Below are positions 16,760-24,559 of a stretch of 27,725 nucleotides of DNA, one piece after another (position 1 is the stretch's first letter; every line of letters begins with the position of its first letter). The notes under the pieces are model-generated. The model made no database searches. It was not told where the DNA came from and worked only from the letters and a program-made list of their open reading frames with translations. The translations under genes and the position numbers were made by a program. Source of the DNA: CAZHLD01 sp964533185 (lineage in GTDB: Bacteria; Acidobacteriota; Terriglobia; Acidiferrales; UBA7541); assembly GCA_964533185.1 (NCBI GenBank), contig CAZHLD010000036.1, forward strand, positions 1-27,725. Direction: 5' to 3'.

Positions 16760-17222
16760 ACCGTTCTAGCCAAGCAAAGCACCAAAATCCTCTCATGCTC
16801 CTCGGCACTCTAGACCGGGAGAGCCGATGGGCGGCCGCGCGTGGTCGAACTACGACTGGCACAGCGACCTGCCGCCGGGCCATCCCATGGTGATCGGCAT
16901 TCAACGGCAATCCGCCGTTTGTCGGGAAGAAAGCGCGGAACACCGAGCAGCAGGCCGACATGAACATCGTCTTTGGACATGTGAATCGGCATCCGTCAGA
17001 TGATACCAACCCTTGATGGAGCAAGGTGCCGTTACCATGAAGAGAGGAGAAGCTCATCCCGTGGGTCTGAAGCAGACGGAAGGGATTAGAAAGCTCAAAA
17101 AAATTGAATCGGCCAAAAGACCGCAGAACTCCTGTTGTCACGATAATGAGAGGGATAACATACCAAATGAAGAAAAACTGTAGCCAGAATAGCGCGATTC
17201 CTCGCGCTGTCGATGACATCAC
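16737..17222 (-). CDS. Doubtful small membrane protein, 3' part unlikely to be coding
   Basis: The frame from the GTG/ATG at 17222/17219 encodes a convincing hydrophobic start (IALFWLQFFFIWYVIPLIIV) and FGRFNFFELSNPFRLLQTHG, but beyond about residue 60 it turns into Cys/Arg-rich sequence without coding character and overlaps the end of the TPR gene on the other strand. It begins 15 bases after the stop of the membrane protein at 17238-17648 on the same strand, so it may be the decayed 5' part of a second membrane gene. No family recognised. Confidence 0.25.
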   Translation of the reverse strand: MMSSTARGIALFWLQFFFIWYVIPLIIVTTGVLRSFGRFNFFELSNPFRLLQTHGMSFSSLHGNGTLLHQGLVSSDGCRFTCPKTMFMSACCSVFRAFFPTNGGLPLNADHHGMARRQVAVPVVVRPRAAAHRLSRSRVPRSMRGFWCFAWLERSKAAQGS

Positions 17223-17237
17223 TCTGGCAGAGCACAG

Positions 17238-17648
17238 CTATCTCGCCTGACGCGCCCACATAAAGCCGAGCGCGGCTGCTCCAAGCCACGGAAGAGCGAC
17301 GTAGGTATTAATCCCAAGGAACCAGCTGAGGAAGAATCGATCCACGGCGAAAGAAGCACTGAAGAACCAGATAAGAGCACAAATCAGCGCTTCGACAAGT
17401 CCGAGTACGGTCAACAACGTTTCGAGTTGTCTCGCATAATTACGAGCCCACCAGAGCGCGGAACAAGCTATCAGAAACGCTGCGAGCATGGCGGGGCGAC
17501 TGAAATCTCTGCCATGTAGAAAGGTCTGGGGACGAAAGAGATCAACGAGATTCGCAACCAAAAACGCTGCCACAATACACACAACGATGAGAGCAATGGC
17601 ACCCAGAGATCTTCTAAAGACCGCGATGATGGGGGTACGTTCCCGCAT
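17238..17648 (-). CDS. Hypothetical small membrane protein
   Basis: A 136-residue protein with four hydrophobic segments: about residues 12-34 (LGAIALIVVCIVAAFLVANLV), 53-68 (MLAAFLIACSALWWA), 77-99 (TLLTVLGLVEALICALIWFF) and 108-131 (LSWFLGINTYVALPWLGAAA). I do not recognise a family. The start at 17648 has no clear ribosome-binding site. Composition is less GC-rich than the core genes, in keeping with an accessory region. A perfect palindrome lies 60 bases upstream, between it and the Het-C/VWA gene on the same strand. Confidence 0.6.
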   Translation of the reverse strand: MRERTPIIAVFRRSLGAIALIVVCIVAAFLVANLVDLFRPQTFLHGRDFSRPAMLAAFLIACSALWWARNYARQLETLLTVLGLVEALICALIWFFSASFAVDRFFLSWFLGINTYVALPWLGAAALGFMWARQAR

Positions 17649-17709
17649 TTAAATCATTCTACAGCTATCCTCTTACTTGTCAATTACGCGCGCAGTCTAC
17701 GAAAACCTG

Positions 17710-17747
17710 ATTAAGTAGGCCAACGTCGAGACGTTGGCCTACTTAAT
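17710..17747 (-). terminator. Long perfect palindrome after the Het-C/VWA gene
   Basis: An 18-bp perfect stem with a 2-base centre. The left arm, ATTAAGTAGGCCAACGTC, pairs with the right arm, GACGTTGGCCTACTTAAT. It begins 12 bases after the stop of the minus-strand gene, where a terminator would be expected, and on that strand is followed by CAGGTTTTCG, a weak T-run. It may be a terminator, or a mobile or regulatory palindrome. Confidence 0.5.
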
Positions 17748-17758
17748 GTGCCGGGGGA

Positions 17759-20317
17759 CTACGGGATCCGCGCTCGCGCTGCAGATCTCTGAATTGCGCC
17801 ATGCTCATTACCGGTAATCAAACCGTCGCGTTTCCATCCGTTGGTGAGCTGAGCGATCCCGCTCACAAAGTCGCCGTGATTGCGCGCCTCGGCGGCGACC
17901 CGTCCAATCAAATCCAACTGATAGCAGCCGTCCGCGAGCTTATTATTCTGAACTCCGGAATCGTTATTGTCGATAACTATCGTGGCACTGCGGTTGGAAT
18001 CAGGGCACAGATCCCGATCGTCAGGAACGCCGTCATTGTCACGATCCGGCACGCCGATCGCCAACCCGACCCGCGCACTGTTGCTCACTGTTGGGTCCGT
18101 AGAGTTTCGTGCCACTACGGTAAGCGTGTCGAACGAAAGCGGCGTGGCCTGAGGCACCGTAAGGCTGACCGTACTGATGCCCGCTGCACCCGGGCCAAGC
18201 GACAGCGTCGATGGTGTAACATCGGACAAAAATCCGGCTTCGTCTGCGGCGGTGATGACAAACGTGGCGGAAGGACCAAGATTCGTCACCTCAAACTGAA
18301 CCGGCGTTGTTTGCCCCAACGGCAGCTGGAACCCCACGGCCACTGGGCGAACGCGTACGGCCTGGACGCCGAGCGTTGCAGGGAAAGCGCGAACGAACTC
18401 AAACCCATTCGCGTCTGTGCCGCGCGCGTACACTCGGAATCGCTCAAGCGGCAGATCTACGGTTCCGACGTATTCATCGGCGGCCGCGTCCGGATTGCCA
18501 GCCTCGAGTGTCATGCCCCGGAGCGTGACGCCCGCCGGTGAAACCGCTTCGAACCGAACAGTTGTGAAGCTTCCCAAGACCCTGGCGCGTGCCAGCTGGG
18601 AGTCACCGAGGACCGGCTGACCATCGATAGGGAATAGACCTTCGTGTTCTAGTCGACCTCGCAGTTCGACGAATCCGAAGTTAGAGAACTGAAGCTGACT
18701 GTTTCCCATCACCGACGCGGACAGATCGCCCGATCCCGTCACGTGAAGCTGCCAGTTTCCCCGATCAGGGCTGTTCACGGTGACGATACGCCCCGTCGAG
18801 AGGTTCGTCACGACTGCGTCAGCGTCGGTCGCCAAAACATCAAGCCCGGAAGGACGTACGACTCGCACCGCGCCCGGTACGTCTAGGCTAACCGAGAACG
18901 TGATCCGCCTCACAGTCGAATCAACCGGCACCTGGTAACTGCGCGACTCGGATGTCAGCCGCGTGTTGACAAGCACCATTGGCTGAAGATCACCAGACAG
19001 AGAAGGCTCGATCAAACTGAACACCCTCGCAATCTCGCCTGACGAGAGGAAGAACAGCTGACCGCCGGTTTCCTGAGCACCTCGAATATATGCCGGGTCT
19101 ACAGGTGAGCAGCTTCCGTTCAGAATGTAGTTGATCGTGATGTCCTTCGCGTTGGCCGCCGCAATGACGTTGCCTGCAAGTGACCCGTCTTTGGCGGACG
19201 CATCGCTGAAGAAATACAGCTTGCTACCGTCCCGAGCGGCCGCGATTCCAGCCAGGAGTCCTGCCTGCGAGAGTTCCGGACAGTCACCGCCCCCAGTCAC
19301 CCGAATGGCGTTCACCGCGGAGAGCAACGCCGCGGGATCGTTCGTCAAGAAAGGCGTACCGATTGACGGGTCATTAAAAGTTTCAAGCAAGTAATCGTCT
19401 GGCTGAGTGGACGGATCCTGGGCGGCAGCGACGATTTGACCAACAGCAGTTCTGACGCCGTTGATCACCGGCCCCATACTCCCAGTGTCATCAATTATGA
19501 ATCCCAGCGTGCCATGAGCGTCCATTAGGGCTCTTATCGCGGCGTCATTACCACTGATGCCGGGCGAGTCCAGGATCTGATTGACGAAATTTCGAGTACC
19601 TTCCACAGCTCGCGCGCGGGCCTGATTGAAGAACGGCCGACCCAGCGAATCCTTGTGTATACCTGCCCCTAGCAGAACACCGTGAGCACACTTGTTAGGA
19701 GGCGGTTCGATGCTGCCAAAGTACCCGGTCGTGATGTTGGTCAAGCCTCTACCGGTCAGCGACTTATCAAAAAAATCGTCGACGCATGTCGCGTCAGCAA
19801 GCGGCAGCCTTGGAACGAGACCAGTACCGAGAGTCGCGTTGAAAGTGGTGTTAGCGGGTCCTGGAGAGTTGACCCAGTTGCTGTGCGAGTAGAAATCCTG
19901 CAGAGTGTGGAGCGCACGCCCAAGTTGCGCCCGCGCTTCCTGGCCCTGACGCGCCTGGGCCAAACTGATGACGGTCATCTTGATGGCAATGAGTCGCTGG
20001 GTGCATTCTGGGAGCAACTCGTCATCGCAGTGCGCCTGCGGAACGGAGAATTCACCGCGCGAGCTGAAGAGCTCATCGACGCCAGCAGTGGCATCGCGGA
20101 TCTGCGAGATAGCACGCGCCGAGAATCTCAGTGTCTCTCCAGTGGATGCCGTCCGTGTGATCGGCGTGACGGCATCGGTCACAATTCCGACGTGTCCAAA
20201 CTCCGCAGTCGGCTTAAAAGCCTCTACGGACGTCGTCAGCGCGACCGCGCTCAGACACGCAAACATCATCAGAAGAAGCACGCGTGACCAGGAGCCTCGA
20301 ACAGTTTCCCGCTCCAT
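17759..20317 (-). CDS. Secreted Het-C / von Willebrand A domain protein with TSP3-like tail
   Basis: An 852-residue exported protein. The signal peptide is WSRVLLLMMFACLSAVALTT near residues 9-28. The N-terminal third contains FGHVGIVTDAV and LGRALHTLQDFYSHSNWV (about 133-150), the hallmark of Het-C domains and of VWA7-like animal proteins. A VWA domain follows with MIDAS-type FIIDDTGSMG (Asp276, Thr278, Ser280), GGGDCPELSQAGLL and KLYFFSDASAKDG. Then come beta-rich extracellular modules, and near residue 756 an acidic Ca-binding TSP3-like repeat DRDNDGVPDDRDLCPDS. The ATG at 20317 has AAGGAC six bases upstream; the frame is open to 20470, but that part runs into a MITE-like element. Likely an extracellular metal-dependent adhesion or hydrolase-like protein; exact function unknown. 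No operon partner. Confidence 0.88.
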   Translation of the reverse strand: MERETVRGSWSRVLLLMMFACLSAVALTTSVEAFKPTAEFGHVGIVTDAVTPITRTASTGETLRFSARAISQIRDATAGVDELFSSRGEFSVPQAHCDDELLPECTQRLIAIKMTVISLAQARQGQEARAQLGRALHTLQDFYSHSNWVNSPGPANTTFNATLGTGLVPRLPLADATCVDDFFDKSLTGRGLTNITTGYFGSIEPPPNKCAHGVLLGAGIHKDSLGRPFFNQARARAVEGTRNFVNQILDSPGISGNDAAIRALMDAHGTLGFIIDDTGSMGPVINGVRTAVGQIVAAAQDPSTQPDDYLLETFNDPSIGTPFLTNDPAALLSAVNAIRVTGGGDCPELSQAGLLAGIAAARDGSKLYFFSDASAKDGSLAGNVIAAANAKDITINYILNGSCSPVDPAYIRGAQETGGQLFFLSSGEIARVFSLIEPSLSGDLQPMVLVNTRLTSESRSYQVPVDSTVRRITFSVSLDVPGAVRVVRPSGLDVLATDADAVVTNLSTGRIVTVNSPDRGNWQLHVTGSGDLSASVMGNSQLQFSNFGFVELRGRLEHEGLFPIDGQPVLGDSQLARARVLGSFTTVRFEAVSPAGVTLRGMTLEAGNPDAAADEYVGTVDLPLERFRVYARGTDANGFEFVRAFPATLGVQAVRVRPVAVGFQLPLGQTTPVQFEVTNLGPSATFVITAADEAGFLSDVTPSTLSLGPGAAGISTVSLTVPQATPLSFDTLTVVARNSTDPTVSNSARVGLAIGVPDRDNDGVPDDRDLCPDSNRSATIVIDNNDSGVQNNKLADGCYQLDLIGRVAAEARNHGDFVSGIAQLTNGWKRDGLITGNEHGAIQRSAARARIP

Positions 20318-20418
20318 GTGAATGTCCTTATCTCTCAGTAGTAAATGCGATGTCCGGTTTTTCACACTTTCCTCCAAGTAACAAACACGGTTCCTGCTTG
20401 CAAGACAGCCGTTTTGAA

Positions 20419-20553
20419 ATGAACCTATCTCATAAATGGTTTTAGGGGGTCGCGGCTTTAGCCGCAACATTCCAGACCCCCGAGAAATCAGGCGTTTTGG
20501 CCCCTGGGGTGAACGCCCACTGAAGGCCGAAGCTATTTATGAGATAGCTTCAT
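20419..20553. mobile_element. MITE-like palindromic element B (135 bp)
   Basis: Terminal inverted repeats: ATGAACCTATCTCATAAAT (20419-20437) and, reverse complemented, ATGAAGCTATCTCATAAAT (20535-20553), 18 of 19 matching. Inside are two structures: GGGGGTC...GACCCCC (20445-20481) enclosing GCGGC-TTTA-GCCGC, and GGCGTT...AACGCC (20491-20517). No coding capacity. Same layout as element A (TIR, hairpin, hairpin, TIR) but with unrelated sequence. It lies 102 bases upstream of the Het-C/VWA start, so it may influence that gene's expression. Confidence 0.7.
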
Positions 20554-20838
20554 GTGTGTTTGCTCCTTTTACGTAGGTCAACAGGCTTTGGCTTCGGTGC
20601 CGTCCACGGCTGGGTCTGGACGTTACCTGGCGCGCGGGGAGGCACCAGAAGGAAGGCTCATGCAAACCACGCCGAGTATTTCTAGCTCTCTTATCTTAGT
20701 CAAGAGTTATTCATATCTATTAATAAGTACGCTGTGTAAAACTCCCGAAAGTAATAGAACCAATCGCGGCGGCCCCGAATAGCGCCTGGCGCAATCCATC
20801 CCCCTGCGTCCATCAGACGCACGCAGGTTCTCTTCTGG

Positions 20839-20868
20839 CGAGGGCCGCGGACTCTCTCCCGGCCCTCG
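20839..20868. other. Hairpin CGAGGGCCG / CGGCCCTCG
   Basis: A 9-bp perfect stem with a 12-base loop directly abuts repeat copy 2. There is no T-tract and no gene ends nearby, so it is probably part of a larger repeat unit, not a terminator. Confidence 0.4.
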
Positions 20869-20914
20869 CCCGCCGCCTCGACGCCGCGGGTCGCTTCAGT
20901 CGGGAGCCTCGCTG
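20869..20914 (+). repeat. 45-base direct repeat, copy 2
   Basis: Second copy of the sequence at 15741-15785, same orientation: identical over the first 25 bases (beginning CCCGCCGCCTCGACGCCGCG) and diverged after that. It is preceded by the hairpin at 20839-20868, which copy 1 lacks. Confidence 0.65.
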
Positions 20915-21181
20915 TGGCTTGCGAGCTGGCTACCCAGTTTTCTTTGCAGGCAGTTTTCCACAGTCTGCTACCTCCTTGCACCCCCACTACTGCTTGGGGT
21001 ATCATTTCATGTGCTGGTTTTGAACCACCAGTACTAAAGTCCTATTTGGACCCCCCAGCCATCCCAGTACTCTTGGTAGTGTTACGGCGGGCTGCCCAGC
21101 CCGGCCCATACATAAATTTTAGAACCGGGATGGGCGCAACTTTTCACACGCTCTCAGGTTCTTTCATAGGCGACCCGAATT

Positions 21182-22345
21182 ATGAGCACCACGTGGACAC
21201 AGCTTCGACAGGGGAGTCTCCGCATTTCTTCCAGACAAGCCGAAAAGCGCCCGATGTGGCAGCCCGCACCGGGGAAAAGGGCCGTCGGCGCGCGTCTGGG
21301 TCTGCTGCCTGATCCGCAGCCTCGCTGGAAGCTGTTCGGCACCAGCGCGGTTCTCCAGTTTGTTGGTGTCATTCTTCTGATTACCATCCCGATGCTTTTC
21401 CCGCAGCGCCTGGTCCCGCTCATGCGCTACGAAGTGGTGCTGCTCGAGCTGCCCCGCACCGCCGTCCCGCTGCCTCCGGAGCCGCCCAAGATTCTCCCGC
21501 GCGTTCAGCCCAAACCCGAGCCGGAAAAAATTGCAGTCGAGCCGCCCAGGGTCGCCAGGCTCATCGCTCCGCCGCCTCGTCCGGTGACGCCCAAGCCGCG
21601 CAAGCTCGATCCCGCCGAAGCTCCCAAAATGGAACCGGTCTTCGAAGCGGTAAAGCTCGACGTCAAGACCAGGCAGCCCGCTCGTCCGCGCGAAGAAGTC
21701 AAAACCGGTCTGATCGCCCGCAACACCGGCAGCGCCGCACCGGCTACCGTCAAGAAGCCCCTCAACAAAGTTCAGACCGGCGGCTTCGGCGATCCCGATG
21801 GAGTAGCCGGCCCCGGCGATCCCAACAAGCGCGCCAACATCGCGCGCAAGGGCGAGTTCTATCTGCCCGGCGGTCCGGGCTACGGCAACGGCACCGGCGG
21901 CGCCACTGGCGTCCGCGGCACCGTGGCCAGTACCGGTTTCGGCAGCGGCATCGCCATTCCGCCCACCGGCGGCGGTGGCGGGCCTCGCGGCACGGTCCAG
22001 TCCGGCGGTTTTGCCGACCAGACCAAGCCGGCCGCCGAAGCGCCCAGGCAGCGCCCGCGCGAAACCGGCCCGGCCACTCAGCCGGTCGAGATTCTCGAGA
22101 AGCCCAACCCGGTCTACACCGAAGAAGCCCGGCGCCGGCGCATCGAGGGTGAGGTCCTTATCAGCGTGATTTTCCGGGTCGGAGGTCAGGTCGAAGTGCT
22201 TGGGGTCAAGCGCGGCCTGGGCTCCGGCCTGGATGAAGCCGCGGTGCGCGCCGCGCAGCGGATCCGGTTCAAGCCGGCCCTGCGCAACGGCCAGCCCGTG
22301 GACTTCCCGGCCACGGTTCATATCATTTTTCAATTGGCTTATTAA
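21182..22345 (+). CDS. TonB family energy-transducing protein
   Basis: A 387-residue inner-membrane protein: cytoplasmic N-terminus, a single membrane anchor at about residues 49-74 (LFGTSAVLQFVGVILLITIP), then a long periplasmic Pro/Lys/Arg-rich region (PPEPPKILPRVQPKPEPEK) and Gly-rich segments (GGPGYGNGTGG, PPTGGGGGP). A C-terminal TonB domain spans about residues 300-387 with ILEKPNPVYTEEARRRRIEG, EVLISVIFRVGG and RIRFKPALRNGQPVDFPATV. It couples the proton-motive force to outer-membrane transporters or, in this diverged form, acts as a TonB-like envelope linker. The ATG at 21182 has a modest AGGCGA upstream; an ATG at 21254 would still keep the anchor. The next gene follows 19 bases after the stop, so it is an operon. 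No ExbB/ExbD is visible. Confidence 0.93.
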   Translation: MSTTWTQLRQGSLRISSRQAEKRPMWQPAPGKRAVGARLGLLPDPQPRWKLFGTSAVLQFVGVILLITIPMLFPQRLVPLMRYEVVLLELPRTAVPLPPEPPKILPRVQPKPEPEKIAVEPPRVARLIAPPPRPVTPKPRKLDPAEAPKMEPVFEAVKLDVKTRQPARPREEVKTGLIARNTGSAAPATVKKPLNKVQTGGFGDPDGVAGPGDPNKRANIARKGEFYLPGGPGYGNGTGGATGVRGTVASTGFGSGIAIPPTGGGGGPRGTVQSGGFADQTKPAAEAPRQRPRETGPATQPVEILEKPNPVYTEEARRRRIEGEVLISVIFRVGGQVEVLGVKRGLGSGLDEAAVRAAQRIRFKPALRNGQPVDFPATVHIIFQLAY

Positions 22346-22364
22346 GGAAGGGGAGGCTACCAAC

Positions 22365-24095
22365 ATGCGCGTTGTCAAGTTTGCAGTAGTGGTGGTTGTG
22401 CTGGTGGGTGGCTTGTTCTCAGCCGTCGCGGGGGCGCAGCAGTCGGCGCCGGCCCCGCAGGTTGCTCCGGGGCAGCAGCTCGCCCTCGATCAGGTGATCG
22501 ACCGCATCATCGCCCGCGAGGCTCAGGTGGTCACCAGCCTCAAAGATTTCAACCCTCTGGTGGAAACCTACATCCAGAACATGAAGCCCGATCAAACGCT
22601 CGGCGTCGTCCCGGCCAGCGACAAGTATTTCCTGGGCCGCGCCGAGTTGGGCACCAACGTCGGCCACCGCTCCCTCAACAATAGGAGCGGCACCTCCAAG
22701 AAGATGCTCGGCGCCTTCGGCAACTTCTTCTCCCTGAACCTCCAGTACCTGCCGCGCGGCTTCGTCCAGATGGTTTTCCTGGATAACGCCGGCCTCAGCC
22801 GCGACAACTATAAGTTCGACTACGTCCGGCGCGAGTTCCTCGGCGAAGTTCGCTGCCTGGTCTTCGACGTCCAGCCCATGCCCAAGTCCCCCAAGGGCCG
22901 TTTCGTCGGCCGCATCTGGGTCGAGGACCAGGACTACAACATCGTCCGCTTCAACGGCGCCTATACCGGCAGCTCCAACTCCCAGTTCTATTTCCACTTC
23001 GATAGCTGGCGCGTTCAGAGCGGCCCCGGCCTGTGGCTGCCTTCGCTGGTTTACAGCGAAGAGAACGACATGAAGTATTCCTACCTCAAGCGCGTCCGTT
23101 TCAAGTCCCAGACCCGCCTGTGGGGCTACAACCTCGGCCACATCGGCCAGGAGCAGGAGCTCAGCAAGGTGCTCGTTGAAGCTGCCGTGCCGGTCACCGA
23201 TAAGTCCGACGCCCAGCAAGACGCCTCGCCCGTCCAGGCCCAGCGCGCTTGGGACCGTCGCGCCGAGGATAACGTGGTCGAGCGCCTCGAGCGCATCGGC
23301 CTGGTCGCCCCCCGCGGCGAAGTGGACAAAATCCTCGAAACCGTCGTCAACAACCTCGAGGTCACCAATAATATCGACATCCAGCCCGAGGTCCGCTGCC
23401 GTGTTCTGCTCACCTCGACGCTCGAATCCTTCACCATTGGTCGCACCATCATTCTCAGCCGCGGCTTGATCGACGTTCTTCCCGACGAAGCCAGCCTGGC
23501 CATGATGATTGCCTACGAGCTCAGCCACATTGTCCTCGGCCACCGCATCGATTCCTCGTATGCTTTCAACGACCGCATGTTCTTCCCCGACGAGAAGACC
23601 ATGCAGCATTTCTACTTTGCCCGCGACCCGCACGAGGTCACAGCCGCCAACACCAAGGCTGCCGAGTTGATCGCCAACTCGCCTTACAAAGACCAGTCCG
23701 CCAGCATCAATGCCTTCCTGACGGTTCTGCAGTCGCGCTCCTCCAGCCTGCCGGGCCTCATCAGCCCGCAGATGGGCAACCGTGTCACCTTCTCGCCGTC
23801 GAGCGTCGCGGCCACGCCGGCTACGGATCGGCCGGGCTCGACGCCTGCGACAGCCTCTGGTCCGCAGCAGAAGGTGGCCATCGCCGCACTGCCTCTGGGC
23901 GGTCGCGTCAAGGTGGACCCCTGGTCCGGCCAGATCGAAATGTTGAAAACCAAGCCGGTCGGCCTGGTTTCTGATCGCGAAAAGATGCCCTTCGAGGTCA
24001 CTCCGTTTATGCCCTACCTGACCCGCCAGGGCAGCAAATCCCCGGCTACGCCAGCGGCTATGAACTCCGAGCCACAGGCCAAGCCGCAACAGTAA
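22365..24095 (+). CDS. Secreted M48-like protein with degenerate zinc motif
   Basis: A 576-residue exported protein with a signal peptide (VVVVLVGGLFSAVAGAQQ). The N-terminal half has a LolA/lipoprotein-sorting-like beta fold: FLDNAGLSRDNYKFDYVRRE, GEVRCLVFDVQP, FVGRIWVEDQDYNIVRFNGA. The C-terminal half is M48-peptidase-like: ILSRGLIDVLPDEASLAMMI, then AYELSHIVLGHRID where HExxH should be, then HEVTAANTKAAEL. The first zinc His is Tyr (Tyr384), while Glu385, His388 and the downstream Glu424 remain, and the usual Asp of the EXXAD motif is Asn429. It is therefore probably not an active peptidase, or is altered in metal binding. The C-terminal tail is low-complexity Ser/Pro/Ala. A GGGGAGG lies nine bases upstream of the ATG. 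Co-transcribed with the tonB-like gene and closed by a strong terminator. Confidence 0.88.
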   Translation: MRVVKFAVVVVVLVGGLFSAVAGAQQSAPAPQVAPGQQLALDQVIDRIIAREAQVVTSLKDFNPLVETYIQNMKPDQTLGVVPASDKYFLGRAELGTNVGHRSLNNRSGTSKKMLGAFGNFFSLNLQYLPRGFVQMVFLDNAGLSRDNYKFDYVRREFLGEVRCLVFDVQPMPKSPKGRFVGRIWVEDQDYNIVRFNGAYTGSSNSQFYFHFDSWRVQSGPGLWLPSLVYSEENDMKYSYLKRVRFKSQTRLWGYNLGHIGQEQELSKVLVEAAVPVTDKSDAQQDASPVQAQRAWDRRAEDNVVERLERIGLVAPRGEVDKILETVVNNLEVTNNIDIQPEVRCRVLLTSTLESFTIGRTIILSRGLIDVLPDEASLAMMIAYELSHIVLGHRIDSSYAFNDRMFFPDEKTMQHFYFARDPHEVTAANTKAAELIANSPYKDQSASINAFLTVLQSRSSSLPGLISPQMGNRVTFSPSSVAATPATDRPGSTPATASGPQQKVAIAALPLGGRVKVDPWSGQIEMLKTKPVGLVSDREKMPFEVTPFMPYLTRQGSKSPATPAAMNSEPQAKPQQ

Positions 24096-24104
24096 TTCCC
24101 GTAA

Positions 24105-24126
24105 GGGCGGGCCTCCGTGCCCGCCC
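24105..24126. repeat. GGGCGGGC/GCCCGCCC hairpin
   Basis: A perfect 8-bp GC stem with a 6-base loop (CTCCGT) lies ten bases after the M48-like stop. It resembles the GC-rich heads of the palindromic repeats at 11299 and 13968 in design. No T-tract follows, and the true terminator is further on. Confidence 0.45.
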
Positions 24127-24185
24127 CAAGTTTCCGTTGGAGCGTGCAGCGAACGCCCTTTCAAAACACAGTTTGCACTAAAAAG

Positions 24186-24231
24186 ACCCGGCGGCATCTC
24201 TCCTCCCCCCAAAGCCGCCGGGTTCTTCTTT
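24186..24231 (+). terminator. Rho-independent terminator of the tonB/M48-like operon
   Basis: A 10-bp perfect stem, ACCCGGCGGC (24186-24195) with GCCGCCGGGT (24214-24223), around an 18-base pyrimidine-rich loop, preceded by an A-run and followed by TTCTTCTTTCT. A classic intrinsic terminator for the plus-strand operon ending at 24095. Confidence 0.85.
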
Positions 24232-24268
24232 CTGCCCGCGTCCCACGCTGGCTCCGCTCATTTTCCGA

Positions 24269-24550
24269 ATGACCTGTCAGGAAGGTGCCCGCGAGGCCGC
24301 TCCGTATTTCTCACGTGTCCGCTCCCGCCCCATTCAGATTCTGCTTCCGTTCGCTGCCTGGTTGCGCCGGCCGCTGGTGGCTCTCGCGCGCCTCGTCGAA
24401 CGCGTACCGCTGCTCAACCAGTGGAGAATCCTGCTGCTGTTCGTCGCCTCCCGTCCGATTCATCCTCCGGTCGAAGGCCTGGCCCCGCAGCCCAATCGCC
24501 TCGTCCGCGCACTCGTCCGTTGGTACCAGCAATCGTCAATGACTCAATGA
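24269..24550 (+). CDS. Hypothetical 93-residue basic protein
   Basis: The frame uses codons like its GC-rich neighbours and encodes two amphipathic or hydrophobic helices (PIQILLPFAAWLRRPLVALA and LLNQWRILLLFVAS), then a Pro-rich link and a C-terminal LVRALVRWYQQ helix. No family recognised. No ribosome-binding site precedes the ATG, but the frame fills the space between the terminator at 24231 and the convergent gene ending at 24560. Possibly a small membrane-associated protein; it may equally be non-coding. Confidence 0.4.
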   Translation: MTCQEGAREAAPYFSRVRSRPIQILLPFAAWLRRPLVALARLVERVPLLNQWRILLLFVASRPIHPPVEGLAPQPNRLVRALVRWYQQSSMTQ

Positions 24551-24559
24551 CCCCATCAT

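Larger units (their letters stand above)
20318..21181. other. Gene-free interval upstream of Het-C/VWA and tonB
   Basis: These 864 bases lie between divergent genes and must hold both promoters, although I cannot place them with confidence. Identified contents are a MITE-like element (20419-20553), a 9-bp-stem hairpin CGAGGGCCG/CGGCCCTCG (20839-20868) and copy 2 of a direct repeat (20869-20914). The rest, including an AT-rich patch at 20690-20760, shows nothing I recognise. The longer frames here are Cys/Arg/Ser-rich and do not look coding. Confidence 0.6.

Noticed and set aside
20552..21005. Frames in the interval before tonB
   Set aside because: Cys/Ser/Arg-rich composition, no ribosome-binding sites, and overlap with repeat sequence.
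22419..24212. 597-residue minus-strand frame opposite the M48-like gene
   Set aside because: Long antisense frame with Gly/Val/Asp/His bias; the plus strand has signal peptide, ribosome-binding site, domain motifs and a terminator.
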